From: a virus
Strand: one strand, 5' to 3'
Virus record (IMG/VR): IMGVR_UViG_3300022562_000354
Span: 1-64,000 of that record
Length of the DNA: 64,000 bases
This document shows, piece after piece, positions 15,168 to 22,396 of this stretch. The translations under genes and the position numbers were made by a program. The notes beneath the pieces are model-generated. The model had not been told where the DNA came from and did not search any database. It saw only the letters and a list, made by a program, of their open reading frames with translations. Numbering within the stretch: position 1 is the stretch's first letter; each line of letters starts with the position of its first letter.

Positions 15168-15800
15168 TCACCCCTTATCCACGTACTCTTGGTACAGAAA
15201 GCGGTCGATGGCGCCGAGGTCGATGTCCTCGTTGCACAACTGCTCCGCCAAGAGCAGGGCGGTCCCGACTGGCATCGTCAAGAATTGGAGCTGGTGTCGG
15301 CGTAAGATTTTTTCTTGTTCCGCATGAAAAGTATTGGCCACGAGGGTTCGGTCCACGATCCTCGTAAGGGGTCCGAGTCGATGCGGGTGGCAGTAGTGGG
15401 GATCTCCCGCTGAGTAGTAGGTCCGACACGAGAACGGGCGAGCCTCGTAGACAGAACATTCCTTCTGGTCCGTCAGGAGAGGGCAGGGGATGAGCGCCAT
15501 CAACCAGACCTCGTAGCTGGTCCCGTATTGACGGTCGGCCGTGTCCTTGAGCTTCTCTCTGAGCTTAGTGGTCCACAAGTGACGGTCGACCAACCATCGG
15601 TAGAGCAGAACACCCTCGAAAATAGAGATGGTCACCGGGTGGTAACAGCATGAGGCGCAGCCCTTGGTGCAGGTGGTGCGCTTCAACTGCGTACGGACCT
15701 CCATCTCAAACTTGGATGCGATCTCGGTCCGAAGGGCCTGAACCGAACCGATCGAGTCCTCAATCAAGACAGGAAGCCGGCGCTTATTCTTCATCTTCAT
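15168..15800 (-). CDS. YkgJ-family cysteine-cluster protein
   Basis: The 210-residue protein has the Fe/Zn-chelating cluster of the YkgJ/CxxCxxCC family: CTKGCASCCYHPV (about residues 44-56), then CPLLTDQKECSVYEARPFSC (about 106-125), where the last cysteine follows Arg-Pro-Phe. These proteins are thought to bind a metal cluster, and their activity is unknown. The ATG at 15798-15800 overlaps the end of the upstream gene by about 17 bases. The rest is helical, with hydrophobic turns but no membrane span. A longer upstream frame overlaps coding sequence and is rejected. Confidence 0.78.
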   Translation of the reverse strand: MKMKNKRRLPVLIEDSIGSVQALRTEIASKFEMEVRTQLKRTTCTKGCASCCYHPVTISIFEGVLLYRWLVDRHLWTTKLREKLKDTADRQYGTSYEVWLMALIPCPLLTDQKECSVYEARPFSCRTYYSAGDPHYCHPHRLGPLTRIVDRTLVANTFHAEQEKILRRHQLQFLTMPVGTALLLAEQLCNEDIDLGAIDRFLYQEYVDKG

Positions 15801-16284
15801 CGAGAATGTGGTTGAATCTGTTCCGGGGTTCCGGAGGGCGAGCTGCCGCTGCCGCTTGAGCGGCCTGCTTCTGGGCAACGGTGCCGTACGTCCGTGGAAC
15901 CGTCACCCGGACGGAGACCCCACTCCGATGTGTGGCGATAAGGACAACCCCAGGTAGGAGACGAACCTCGGGGCGTATAAACAGGCTCCCACCATCTCGG
16001 AGGGGGTCGCTCTGCACCCAGTCCACCCACGGCTCCAAAACCGTCTCAGGGCGCCCCAGGATGCCAGGAACGACCAGTTTCACGAAGGGGCCTCCTCCGT
16101 TCCGGGTGGGTGCTGCGAGGGTCGGCCAGCTCTCCGGGAGATTGGCGATGACCTCGCAGGCGTCATCGGCCAGCTCTTTGCGGCTACCGCTGCCGTCCAC
16201 AACGAGCCCTACCTTCACCGTTCGGTCGAAGTTGATGACCAGCCAGCGGCGGCCATCTTGCTCCACCAAGTCTCCGACCCTCAT
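15784..16284 (-). CDS. Hypothetical protein, 166 aa
   Basis: The ATG at 16282-16284 lies in an ATGA overlap with the upstream gene. The N-terminus MRVGDLVEQDGRRWLVINFD looks like a small beta barrel. The middle is Pro/Gly-rich and strand-forming (LLPGVVLIATHRSGVSVRVTV). The end is Ala/Gln-rich and then acidic (HILDEDEE). No family is recognised. Confidence 0.62.
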   Translation of the reverse strand: MRVGDLVEQDGRRWLVINFDRTVKVGLVVDGSGSRKELADDACEVIANLPESWPTLAAPTRNGGGPFVKLVVPGILGRPETVLEPWVDWVQSDPLRDGGSLFIRPEVRLLPGVVLIATHRSGVSVRVTVPRTYGTVAQKQAAQAAAAARPPEPRNRFNHILDEDEE

Positions 16285-16622
16285 GGGTTGAGCACGGGAA
16301 AGAGGTTCAGGTCCCAAGGCTTCAGAATGGCCTCGACCTCTGGGATGGTCTCATTCAGGAGGCTCGCGATGTCGGACTTAGCCTCTGCGCACACGGACTC
16401 CAAGACTGGACGGGTATCCTCGTCCAAGAGACGCAACTCATCGCGAACACCAAGCCACTCCTTCTTGGCCCCCAAAAAGAAGCCTTCTTCCACGGTAAGC
16501 ATGGGGCTCCATTGGCCGGGGGTGGCCTTGTTCTTGGTCTCGTAGACGTACCTCCGCATCACCGACTTGACGATGCGGAGGGCAGCGTGTCTTACACGGG
16601 ATATGTCGGGTTCAGGGATCAC
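16281..16622 (-). CDS. Hypothetical protein, 113 aa (GTG start)
   Basis: The frame could open earlier at 16670, but that would run through a terminator hairpin and a CGGTGTAG element. The GTG at 16620-16622, 8 bases after the element, is the better start. The chain is helical, with VRHAALRIVKSVMRRYVYE and an acidic middle. There is no clear Shine-Dalgarno. No family is recognised. Confidence 0.6.
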   Translation of the reverse strand: MIPEPDISRVRHAALRIVKSVMRRYVYETKNKATPGQWSPMLTVEEGFFLGAKKEWLGVRDELRLLDEDTRPVLESVCAEAKSDIASLLNETIPEVEAILKPWDLNLFPVLNP

Positions 16623-16630
16623 GAGAAGGT

Positions 16631-16638
16631 CTACACCG
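16631..16638 (-). promoter_or_regulatory. CGGTGTAG element after terminator
   Basis: The minus strand reads CGGTGTAG, 8 bases before a GTG start and 10 bases after a strong hairpin. The terminator-then-element order supports a promoter role. Confidence 0.6.
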
Positions 16639-16648
16639 TAAAGCACGA

Positions 16649-16676
16649 AAGGCGTTGGGCTTGCACCCAACGCCTT
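16649..16676 (-). terminator. Perfect 11-bp hairpin
   Basis: AAGGCGTTGGG (16649-16659) pairs with CCCAACGCCTT (16666-16676) around a 6-base loop. It is 21 bases after the H1-like gene on the minus strand. There is no long T-run. Confidence 0.65.
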
Positions 16677-16697
16677 CGCGCCGACCTACGGATCCGA

Positions 16698-17405
16698 TCA
16701 CTGACCGGGCAGCGGGCTCGCTCCCATGTCGATGCCAGCATCCTTGAGGATGTCGTTCGCGACGGTTGCCGGGTCTTCGTCCTCCCCAGCAGGCTTCGAG
16801 ACAGCGGGAGCCGGGGCCGGGGCCGCCACGACCGGCTTGCTCTCAGCGGCCGGGGGCACAACAGCCGGAGCACTCTTGGGCGCTGGAGGCGCCTTCGCTG
16901 CGGCCTTGGCCTGCGGCTTCGCCTTGCCCTTGCCGAGATGGTAGTGCCCCCGCTGACCCTCGATGCGGAGGAAGATGTCCTTCTCCTTGCTGAGCGTGTA
17001 GCGGATGTACCCGAGCGGATCATCCGAGTTGGGAAGCCAGTGACGCTTTTTCAGCTCGGCGTGGACCTGGATGGCCGTCATCGTGCTCGTACCCATGACC
17101 GTCTGGATCGAGTCGATGAGACGCGGGGGCTTCTTGCTCGTCCCCGTCTTCGTCGCCGCCTTGGCCTTCACCTTCGGCTTGGGGCCGGGCTTGTTGGCCT
17201 TCTTCGGCGGAGACACCTTCTTCGACGCTGCAACGGCCTTCTTCTTCGGGGCGGCGGTCTTCTTCGCTGACGCCTTGGCCGCTGGCTTGGTCAAGGATCC
17301 GCTGTGAACGATCCTCTCGACGCGATTGAACCTGGAGATGAGGTCGTCGAACGCCTTGTCGCGTTCCGCACTCGTCATCGTTGAGACTGACTTCTGCCTC
17401 GGCAT
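16698..17405 (-). CDS. Histone H1-like Lys/Ala/Pro-rich protein with winged-helix-like core
   Basis: The protein has 235 residues. Residues about 40-95 are a Lys/Ala/Pro-rich tail (KKTAAPKKKAVAASKKVSPP). A folded core of about 65 residues follows (LIDSIQTVMGTSTMTAIQVH to GHYHL), with the pattern of a HARE-HTH-type winged helix. A second Ala/Pro/Lys-rich segment and an acidic C-terminus end the chain. It should bind DNA and could compact or organise phage DNA together with the HU-like protein at 32768-33064. M8 of the longer frame is taken as start because AAAGGGA precedes it; an ATG 21 bases earlier (17424-17426) is also possible. Confidence 0.75.
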   Translation of the reverse strand: MPRQKSVSTMTSAERDKAFDDLISRFNRVERIVHSGSLTKPAAKASAKKTAAPKKKAVAASKKVSPPKKANKPGPKPKVKAKAATKTGTSKKPPRLIDSIQTVMGTSTMTAIQVHAELKKRHWLPNSDDPLGYIRYTLSKEKDIFLRIEGQRGHYHLGKGKAKPQAKAAAKAPPAPKSAPAVVPPAAESKPVVAAPAPAPAVSKPAGEDEDPATVANDILKDAGIDMGASPLPGQ

Positions 17406-17449
17406 CTTATCCGTTCCCTTTCTCATCCAATTTGGAGGGCTTGATCGAC

Positions 17450-17457
17450 ATACACCC
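17450..17457 (-). promoter_or_regulatory. GGGTGTAT variant of the recurrent element
   Basis: The minus strand reads AAAAGGGTGTATG upstream of the H1-like gene. It is the same GGTGTA core with G instead of C at the first position. It is 23-44 bases from the two candidate ATGs. Confidence 0.4.
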
Positions 17458-17555
17458 TTTTCAGATCAGATTCAACTGAACTTTCAAAAGGCGCCCTTCT
17501 TGCTCAATATGACCTTCCTACAGCGTAAACGCAAGGGGAACAGGGTGAGCGAAGT

Positions 17556-17753
17556 TTACGGGGTTCGGGTGAGACTTTGAATGAGCTTGCGCTGCAACGG
17601 CGTCTCCCCGCCCTCTTTGATGTGCCCGTAATCGCAGCGCTTTACCTGGAAGCATGTAGCTGCGACGCCAGGCCCAGCTCGAAGACCCGAGCAACCCTCG
17701 CAAACTTGGCTGCCAAAATTGAGACGGAAGCGGAGCCGTGAGCCTTCAAGCAT
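17556..17753 (-). CDS. Small four-cysteine protein, start uncertain
   Basis: The ATG at 17751-17753 gives 65 residues with CEGCSGLRAGPGVAATC and KRCDYGHIKEGG, a zinc- or disulfide-binding module. The frame stays open upstream to about 17870 with coding-like content (DPTEALLQGFLDG and AAYRAALDLTEAYREAM), but no ATG, GTG or well-placed TTG serves it. The true N-terminus may come from an unusual start or from a -1 shift out of the preceding gene (see findings). No function is recognised. Confidence 0.55.
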   Translation of the reverse strand: MLEGSRLRFRLNFGSQVCEGCSGLRAGPGVAATCFQVKRCDYGHIKEGGETPLQRKLIQSLTRTP

Positions 17754-17848
17754 GGCCTCACGGTACGCTTCCGTCAGATCCAAAGCCGCTCGGTAAGCGG
17801 CCTCGGGGTCGCCGTCTAGGAACCCTTGTAGGAGAGCCTCGGTAGGGT

Positions 17849-18079
17849 CTACCGCCCGTTGACCGGGAATTCCCTGTCGATGTCCTTGTCGGAGAGGATG
17901 CCCATTTGCCGCAGGATCCTCTCCGACTTCCCCTCGGTCATGGCTCGCCGAAGACCCGCTAGCCTCGGGTCTCTCGTCAGCGTGGCCCGTTGGATCGTCT
18001 TGGACAGGAGTGTGTCCCACCCGTGCGGGCCTGCCGGGGTCTTCGTCTTGGTCGTTGGGGTGTGCTTTCGAGTTGCCAT
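17849..18079 (-). CDS. Hypothetical protein, 76 aa
   Basis: The frame starts at ATG 18077-18079. It is Thr/Lys-rich at the N-terminus (HTPTTKTKTP) and then helical and charged (RLAGLRRAMTEGKSERILRQMG). It is probably nucleic-acid-binding or structural. Its C-terminus abuts the open upstream part of the next small frame. No family is recognised. Confidence 0.6.
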   Translation of the reverse strand: MATRKHTPTTKTKTPAGPHGWDTLLSKTIQRATLTRDPRLAGLRRAMTEGKSERILRQMGILSDKDIDREFPVNGR

Positions 18080-18085
18080 GGGGCA

Positions 18086-18529
18086 TCATGCCTCTTTCGT
18101 AACGAGAAGGATGAGAGCTTGAATGGCGTCGTACTCCGCTCGGAAGGTCAACTCCAGTTCGAGAAGCTCTTGTGCTCGCTCATCCAACGTCTTCGTCGAT
18201 GACGTGTCGTAGACCCCCCACATGAGGAAGTGCTGGAGTCGAAGGCTGACGAACCGTTGCTTCGTCAGCTCGTACTCGAAGCCAGCGAACTCCTCTAGCG
18301 CCTTCGCTGCCACTTCTCTGGCGGCATCGATCTGACGGGAGAGAGCTTCCACCCCCTCGAATTGACGGGCCGCCTTCTTGATCTCCTCCGCTGCGTCCAT
18401 GAAGGTGCTCATCTGGGCCGAGACGGCACCGAGAGCGCCCCCCATGGACATCCCAGCTTGTCTACCGATGGGGACAACGGCCCCCTTCTTCTCCAGACGA
18501 CGTTCTCTTCGCGATGCGCTGCTCGACAC
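18086..18529 (-). CDS. Hypothetical helical protein, 147 aa (GTG start)
   Basis: AGAGG lies about 4 bases before the GTG at 18527-18529. The N-terminus is basic (SSASRRERRLEKKG), then Gly/Met-rich, and then long amphipathic helices (AAEEIKKAARQFEGVEAL; DERAQELLELELTFRAEY). It may be a coiled-coil structural protein. It is not recognised. Confidence 0.6.
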   Translation of the reverse strand: MSSSASRRERRLEKKGAVVPIGRQAGMSMGGALGAVSAQMSTFMDAAEEIKKAARQFEGVEALSRQIDAAREVAAKALEEFAGFEYELTKQRFVSLRLQHFLMWGVYDTSSTKTLDERAQELLELELTFRAEYDAIQALILLVTKEA

Positions 18530-18537
18530 GGGGACCT

Positions 18538-18870
18538 CTACCTGTTGTTCGTGTTGCCCTTGTAGATCGTATAGAACGGGAGACAGTCGTTCTGGTTGAA
18601 CCGCCTCTGTTGGACGTCATCCTCTTGCTGCGTCCCGAGGAGCGGAACGTCCTTTAGGAGCTGGAGAAGAGGCTCGCACGTCGTAACCCGCTTGAGGTCG
18701 TCTCGTGCTTTGGGGTTACGCTGGATCGTGTAGACGACCTGTGCTTTCGACATGGTGTCGAGCATGCAGACCCCTTCCTCGAACCAACAGTTGTTGGTGG
18801 TGTCCCCATCGCAGAGGGATGGGGGCGGGCAGTCTTCAGGGCACGTGTCGGCATCGTTGGGATCGCTCAT
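18538..18870 (-). CDS. Cysteine-rich hypothetical protein, 110 aa
   Basis: The N-terminus has CPEDCPPPSLC, and there are further Cys at CWFEEGVC and in the C-terminal half (CEPLLQLL, NDCLPFY). The spacing is irregular and matches no known zinc motif. The ATG overlaps the upstream stop (ATGA). Confidence 0.6.
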   Translation of the reverse strand: MSDPNDADTCPEDCPPPSLCDGDTTNNCWFEEGVCMLDTMSKAQVVYTIQRNPKARDDLKRVTTCEPLLQLLKDVPLLGTQQEDDVQQRRFNQNDCLPFYTIYKGNTNNR

Positions 18871-19136
18871 CGGGTGCTCCTTAGCCAGTCGGTACGAAAG
18901 ACTCGTTGCTGACCTTCCACCAAGATACGACAGTAAAGGATTCCGGCCTTGATACGCCGGTCGTAGTGGGGCTTACCTCCCACCTCCTTCACGAAGTCGC
19001 TCGCCTGCTTCACGAAGTCATCCATAGACGAGGTAGCCACGGCCGTCGAAACCTCGTCGTCCGTCAAGTCGGGCGAGTCCTCGTCGATGTTGATGCCGAG
19101 GTCTTCTGGGACGAGCGCCGGTTGGAGCTTCATCAT
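18867..19136 (-). CDS. Hypothetical protein, 89 aa
   Basis: The ATG at 19134-19136 overlaps the stop of the DUF1848-like gene (CCATGATG). The middle is acidic (INIDEDSPDLTDDEV). The C-terminal half is mixed (HYDRRIKAGILYCRILVEG). It is not recognised. A longer frame upstream is a shadow. Confidence 0.6.
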   Translation of the reverse strand: MMKLQPALVPEDLGINIDEDSPDLTDDEVSTAVATSSMDDFVKQASDFVKEVGGKPHYDRRIKAGILYCRILVEGQQRVFRTDWLRSTR

Positions 19137-19969
19137 GGCGCCACCACGGGGAGACGGCGGGTCGTGTTGCGCTTCTTGTCGGCCATCGTCTTGTCCGACG
19201 CATAGCAGTAGGTGCAGCCCATGGTACAGGACTCGTTGATCGTGAACGGGTCCACCATGAGCACGCACCCACACCCCTCCGAAGCCGGGAGGTTCCGCCC
19301 AGCGAGCGCGAAGTCCTCGGGGGGCGCACACACCCCGGACCCCAAGTTGGGATGGTACCCTGGGTACTTGGCGAGGAGCCGGTCCTCGTTGCAAAGGAGT
19401 ACACGCACCCCTCGGTTGGCTCCAAGCTCGGCCGCCTGAGCCATGATGTTGAGCCGGTCCTGCTCCGAACGGGTCTCAGGTACCAAATCGTTCTCTTGGA
19501 GGAACGAAAGGTAGACGCTCTTGAGCCCTGCGTAAGCGGCCATCGCCAGGATCGTGTCAAATCTCCCCACCACATCCGGTACCATCGGGACAGGGGAGAA
19601 ACGCCACGTCACGTTCTCAGGCCCAAAGACGTGAGCCGCCATGGCGAGCTTGTTGGCCCCCTCTCGCAAACTCGGAGCCCCCTTCTCAACCTCTTCCCAG
19701 CCTGTCACGGTCACGTGGACCTTCGTGGGGCGGTCCGCCAGCCGTTCCTTGTCGAAGATCAGGTTGGTCGGGTCTTTCGTCCAGAACACGAGCCCGAGCA
19801 CGTCATCCGGACGCAACGACCATTGGGTAGGGATCCCCGTCGTGGGATCGAACGCGACCATGTAGCCCTGTTTCAACTGAGACAGGAACCAAGGCCACTT
19901 GGCAGCCGGAAGATCCGTCCACCTGGACAGGCTGTAGGGGAATCCGGCTTCTTTACCGCTGCGGATCAT
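19133..19969 (-). CDS. DUF1848-like protein with C-terminal Fe-S cysteine cluster
   Basis: The protein has 278 residues. It has features of the DUF1848 family, related to radical-SAM/spore photoproduct lyase-type proteins: a middle GLVFWTKDPTNL, VTVTGWEEVEKGAPSLREG, WRFSPVPMVP and FDTILAMAAYAGLKSVYLSF. The C-terminal cluster CGCVLMVDPFTINESC...CTYCYAS lies near residues 236-262, and its last part CTMGCTYCY could hold a [4Fe-4S] cluster. The activity of the family is unknown. The ATG at 19967-19969 is taken because AAAGGTG precedes it. An in-frame GTG two codons earlier is also possible. Confidence 0.72.
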   Translation of the reverse strand: MIRSGKEAGFPYSLSRWTDLPAAKWPWFLSQLKQGYMVAFDPTTGIPTQWSLRPDDVLGLVFWTKDPTNLIFDKERLADRPTKVHVTVTGWEEVEKGAPSLREGANKLAMAAHVFGPENVTWRFSPVPMVPDVVGRFDTILAMAAYAGLKSVYLSFLQENDLVPETRSEQDRLNIMAQAAELGANRGVRVLLCNEDRLLAKYPGYHPNLGSGVCAPPEDFALAGRNLPASEGCGCVLMVDPFTINESCTMGCTYCYASDKTMADKKRNTTRRLPVVAP

Positions 19970-19983
19970 GCTCACCTTTCAAT

Positions 19984-19991
19984 TTACACCG
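19984..19991 (-). promoter_or_regulatory. CGGTGTAA element (minus) of a divergent pair
   Basis: The minus strand reads CGGTGTAA, 14 bases before the DUF1848-like gene ATG. It faces a plus-strand copy at 20018-20024. Confidence 0.6.
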
Positions 19992-20017
19992 AGACGGAGA
20001 GATTCAAGGGTTGGTGC

Positions 20018-20024
20018 CGGTGTA
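20018..20024 (+). promoter_or_regulatory. CGGTGTA element (plus) of a divergent pair
   Basis: The plus strand reads CCGGTGTATGCC, 9 bases before the ATG at 20034. The only plus-strand copy sits before a plus-strand gene, which supports a strand-specific role. Confidence 0.6.
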
Positions 20025-20033
20025 TGCCGGGAC

Positions 20034-20645
20034 ATGATCGACCTGAACAAACTCGCCGAAGTCTCGAACACAATCGCCTGTGAGAAGGGTTGGTGGGACG
20101 GGTCACCCCGTTCCGTCGCCGCTCTGACGCTCCTCATGCAGTCGGAGAACGCCGAAGCCCTGGAGGACTACCGAAACAACAAGGGGCTCAACGAAGTCTG
20201 GTACGAGGTCAAGTACGTGACGCCGAGTGAGGGTGCGGCCAAGAAGACGATGACCAAGGGGGACCTCGATGCTCTTCGGGCCGACCCCGTCATCACGGTG
20301 GCCGACGCGAAGCCTTGCGGAATCCCGATCGAGATCGCAGATACGCTCATCAGAGTAGCAGATTACGCGGCTCATCGGAGCCTGGACCTCAACGCTGAGC
20401 ACAAGAAGCTCCCGGTTGGACGCTCGGGCCAGGACTTCGAGGAAGCCTTGGCGGAGTCCAACTACTGGATTGCCCTCGCCTGGAAGCACCAGAAAGATGG
20501 GCCGATCGCGGAGTACATGACGAAGGCAGCCGACTGCCTGATCCTCATGTGCCAGAACAAGGGGATCGACATCGAAGGTGCGATCGAGGAGAAGACTGCT
20601 TTCAACCGCACTCGCCCCCGCCGTCACGGGGGGAAAAAAATCTGA
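20034..20645 (+). CDS. MazG-like nucleotide pyrophosphohydrolase
   Basis: The 203-residue protein has the all-alpha MazG signature around residues 100-115 (IPIEIADTLIRVADYAAHRSLD), with an ExxD pair. It ends with EKTAFNRTRPRRHGGKKI, the KxxFNxxRPxxHGGK tail of the MazG-like subfamily. Such enzymes hydrolyse (d)NTPs to monophosphates, cleaning or reshaping the nucleotide pool. The ATG at 20034-20036 is chosen because the CGGTGTA element precedes it and the frame further upstream is intergenic. It heads a three-gene plus operon with RNase HII. The HGGKK codons form a G6-A7 run (see findings). Confidence 0.82.
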   Translation: MIDLNKLAEVSNTIACEKGWWDGSPRSVAALTLLMQSENAEALEDYRNNKGLNEVWYEVKYVTPSEGAAKKTMTKGDLDALRADPVITVADAKPCGIPIEIADTLIRVADYAAHRSLDLNAEHKKLPVGRSGQDFEEALAESNYWIALAWKHQKDGPIAEYMTKAADCLILMCQNKGIDIEGAIEEKTAFNRTRPRRHGGKKI

Positions 20646-20647
20646 CC

Positions 20648-21310
20648 ATGGTTGAGGAGACGCCAGACTGGCGGGCGATAGCCAAGGACCGTACCCACGT
20701 CATCGGGGCTGACGAATGCGGATGGGGTTCGTGGGCGGGTCCGCTTGTTGTATGCGCCGCCGCCGTCCCTCACCCCTGGACCCCGCCTCGCGGGATGACC
20801 GACTCCAAGAAGCTCTCCAAAAAGGAGCATGAACGACTCTACTACCTGCTCGAAGGCGTGGTCCCATTCGAGATCGCCATGGCGAGCGCCAAAGAGATCG
20901 ACACGGACGGCCCTGGACCGTGCTTGAAGCGTTGCTTCCACAAGGCGGTGACGACCCTTCTCGTCAAGTTCCCTAGTGCGCTGGTCATCCTCGATGGGGA
21001 GGTCAACATCCGGCCGATGGGGGTCGACCATCTGAACTTCCCTCGTGCCGATGGGGAGGTGCCCGCCGTGTCCGTTGCCAGCGTCCTCGGCAAGTTCACC
21101 CACGACCGATTCATGTTGGGGCTCGCCAAGGAATACCCTGGTTATAATTTCGCCAAGAACGTAGGGTATCGGTCGGAGGAGCATGAGGCAGGTCTCAGGA
21201 AGAAGGGTTTGTGCCCAGAGCATCGACGTAGCTACGTGCCCTTGGACAAGCGCCGAACCGCAGAAGAGATCGCCCAAGCCGATGATGAAGGGATGGTAGT
21301 GGACGAATGA
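20648..21310 (+). CDS. rnhB: Ribonuclease HII
   Basis: The 220-residue protein has the RNase HII core: GADECGWGSWAGPLVV (residues 20-35, with D22 and E23), DSKKLS (52-57), VILDG (113-117, with D116), VASVLGK and later YPGYNFAKNVGY and CPEHRRSY. It should cut the RNA strand of RNA-DNA hybrids and could remove Okazaki primers during phage replication. The ATG follows the MazG-like stop by 2 bases. Its stop overlaps the next gene (ATGA). The frame stays open upstream into the MazG-like gene, past the A7 run. Confidence 0.92.
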   Translation: MVEETPDWRAIAKDRTHVIGADECGWGSWAGPLVVCAAAVPHPWTPPRGMTDSKKLSKKEHERLYYLLEGVVPFEIAMASAKEIDTDGPGPCLKRCFHKAVTTLLVKFPSALVILDGEVNIRPMGVDHLNFPRADGEVPAVSVASVLGKFTHDRFMLGLAKEYPGYNFAKNVGYRSEEHEAGLRKKGLCPEHRRSYVPLDKRRTAEEIAQADDEGMVVDE

Positions 21311-22125
21311 GCACGCTGACCCAATACCAAGCGTTCCTGGCAACGAACACGGCCGCTGCGACCGCCTACAAAGAGGTGATCGCGAAGCTGGAAGCGATGC
21401 GTGTTACCACGAGGGACAACCAAGGCGTCGCCACGACGTACATGCCCACATACGCCCTTCACGGCGGGGCCATCCGAGACATCACGGTGAGCGGAGCGGC
21501 GGCCGATCCGCGCAACTTCAACATCACGGTGGATGTGCGTTTGCTCCAGCTCCGAGAGGTTGTCCGAACCTTCCCCGACGCTGAGAGCCTACCCAACGGG
21601 TTGGTGTTCACCCACGGGGGCAAAGACTTCGTTGTCAACGCCCTCCGTCACGCCCCGGAATTCCGTAGGAACCTCAACCCCAAGACGTTCACGACCCTCA
21701 TGGACTCGGTCTTCTTGTCCCTGGAGGCGCTAGCCGTTACGGCACGAGCAGGGGGTCAAGGCGAAGACCCCATCGTCTACGAGGTCATCGACCAAGGGTA
21801 CTCTCAGTCGATCAGCTCCAACACAATCGAGATCAAGAACCCTAGATTGGGGGATCCGACGATTCAACTCGTACGGCTCGCTGAGTACGCAAAGAAGTAC
21901 CCATCCTTGAGCTTTGGAGAGAGTGTCGAGGACTTCGTGGCTGAATACGACTGGGAGGCCAGCAAGGACGAACGATTGTTGAAGGCCCAAGAGATTTACT
22001 ACAGAGGGTCATCCACAGCTTCGCCGGCTGAGGTACGAGCTACCTTGGACAACGCCATCATCGCCTCCCATGGGCGAAAGGCGCCGCCGCCCAGACACAA
22101 GCCGAACACCCCAGGCTCTCCCTGA
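21307..22125 (+). CDS. Hypothetical protein, 272 aa
   Basis: The N-terminal part is helical, with beta-rich segments at ITVSGAAADPRNFNITVDV and GLVFTHGGKDFVVNAL. The tail is Pro-rich (KAPPPRHKPNTPGSP). No domain is recognised. The start overlaps the RNase HII stop. Its stop abuts the convergent minus gene without any gap, so the two transcripts must run into each other's 3' ends. Confidence 0.62.
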   Translation: MSTLTQYQAFLATNTAAATAYKEVIAKLEAMRVTTRDNQGVATTYMPTYALHGGAIRDITVSGAAADPRNFNITVDVRLLQLREVVRTFPDAESLPNGLVFTHGGKDFVVNALRHAPEFRRNLNPKTFTTLMDSVFLSLEALAVTARAGGQGEDPIVYEVIDQGYSQSISSNTIEIKNPRLGDPTIQLVRLAEYAKKYPSLSFGESVEDFVAEYDWEASKDERLLKAQEIYYRGSSTASPAEVRATLDNAIIASHGRKAPPPRHKPNTPGSP

Positions 22126-22392
22126 TCACTCCTTCGTGATGTAGTCGAGGGCGTCGTCGGCGTTCTTCACGAACTCGGCGAAGTTGGAGTGCAGCTCCCC
22201 GAGCTGCTCAACGATCCACTCCATCGAGCGTTCCGTTTGGAGTCGTCGGGCGAACTGGACGGCCCGGTGCATGTTGGCTTCCGCCGCCTGCATCTCCTCC
22301 AGCATGGCCTTGGCATTCCTGGCGACGTTTGGCTCCACGGGTCCTCGGGCAATCTTGTAGCGGGCAACGACGCGGTTGACGAGGGGATCCAT
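22126..22392 (-). CDS. Tagged small protein, 88 aa (MDPLVNRVVARY)
   Basis: The ATG at 22390-22392 has GGTGA 5 bases upstream. The N-terminus MDPLVNRVVARY matches the start of the 6209-7474 metallopeptidase in 10 of 12 residues. The rest is a long helical chain (KAMLEEMQAAEANMHRAVQF...). No enzyme motif is visible. It is the last gene of the tagged cargo block and may be an internal virion or scaffold-like protein (inference). Confidence 0.68.
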   Translation of the reverse strand: MDPLVNRVVARYKIARGPVEPNVARNAKAMLEEMQAAEANMHRAVQFARRLQTERSMEWIVEQLGELHSNFAEFVKNADDALDYITKE

Positions 22393-22396
22393 AGGG

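Noticed and set aside
20624-21343. 239-codon minus frame opposite RNase HII
   Set aside because: It covers the RNase HII gene antisense; the plus strand has all RNase HII motifs.
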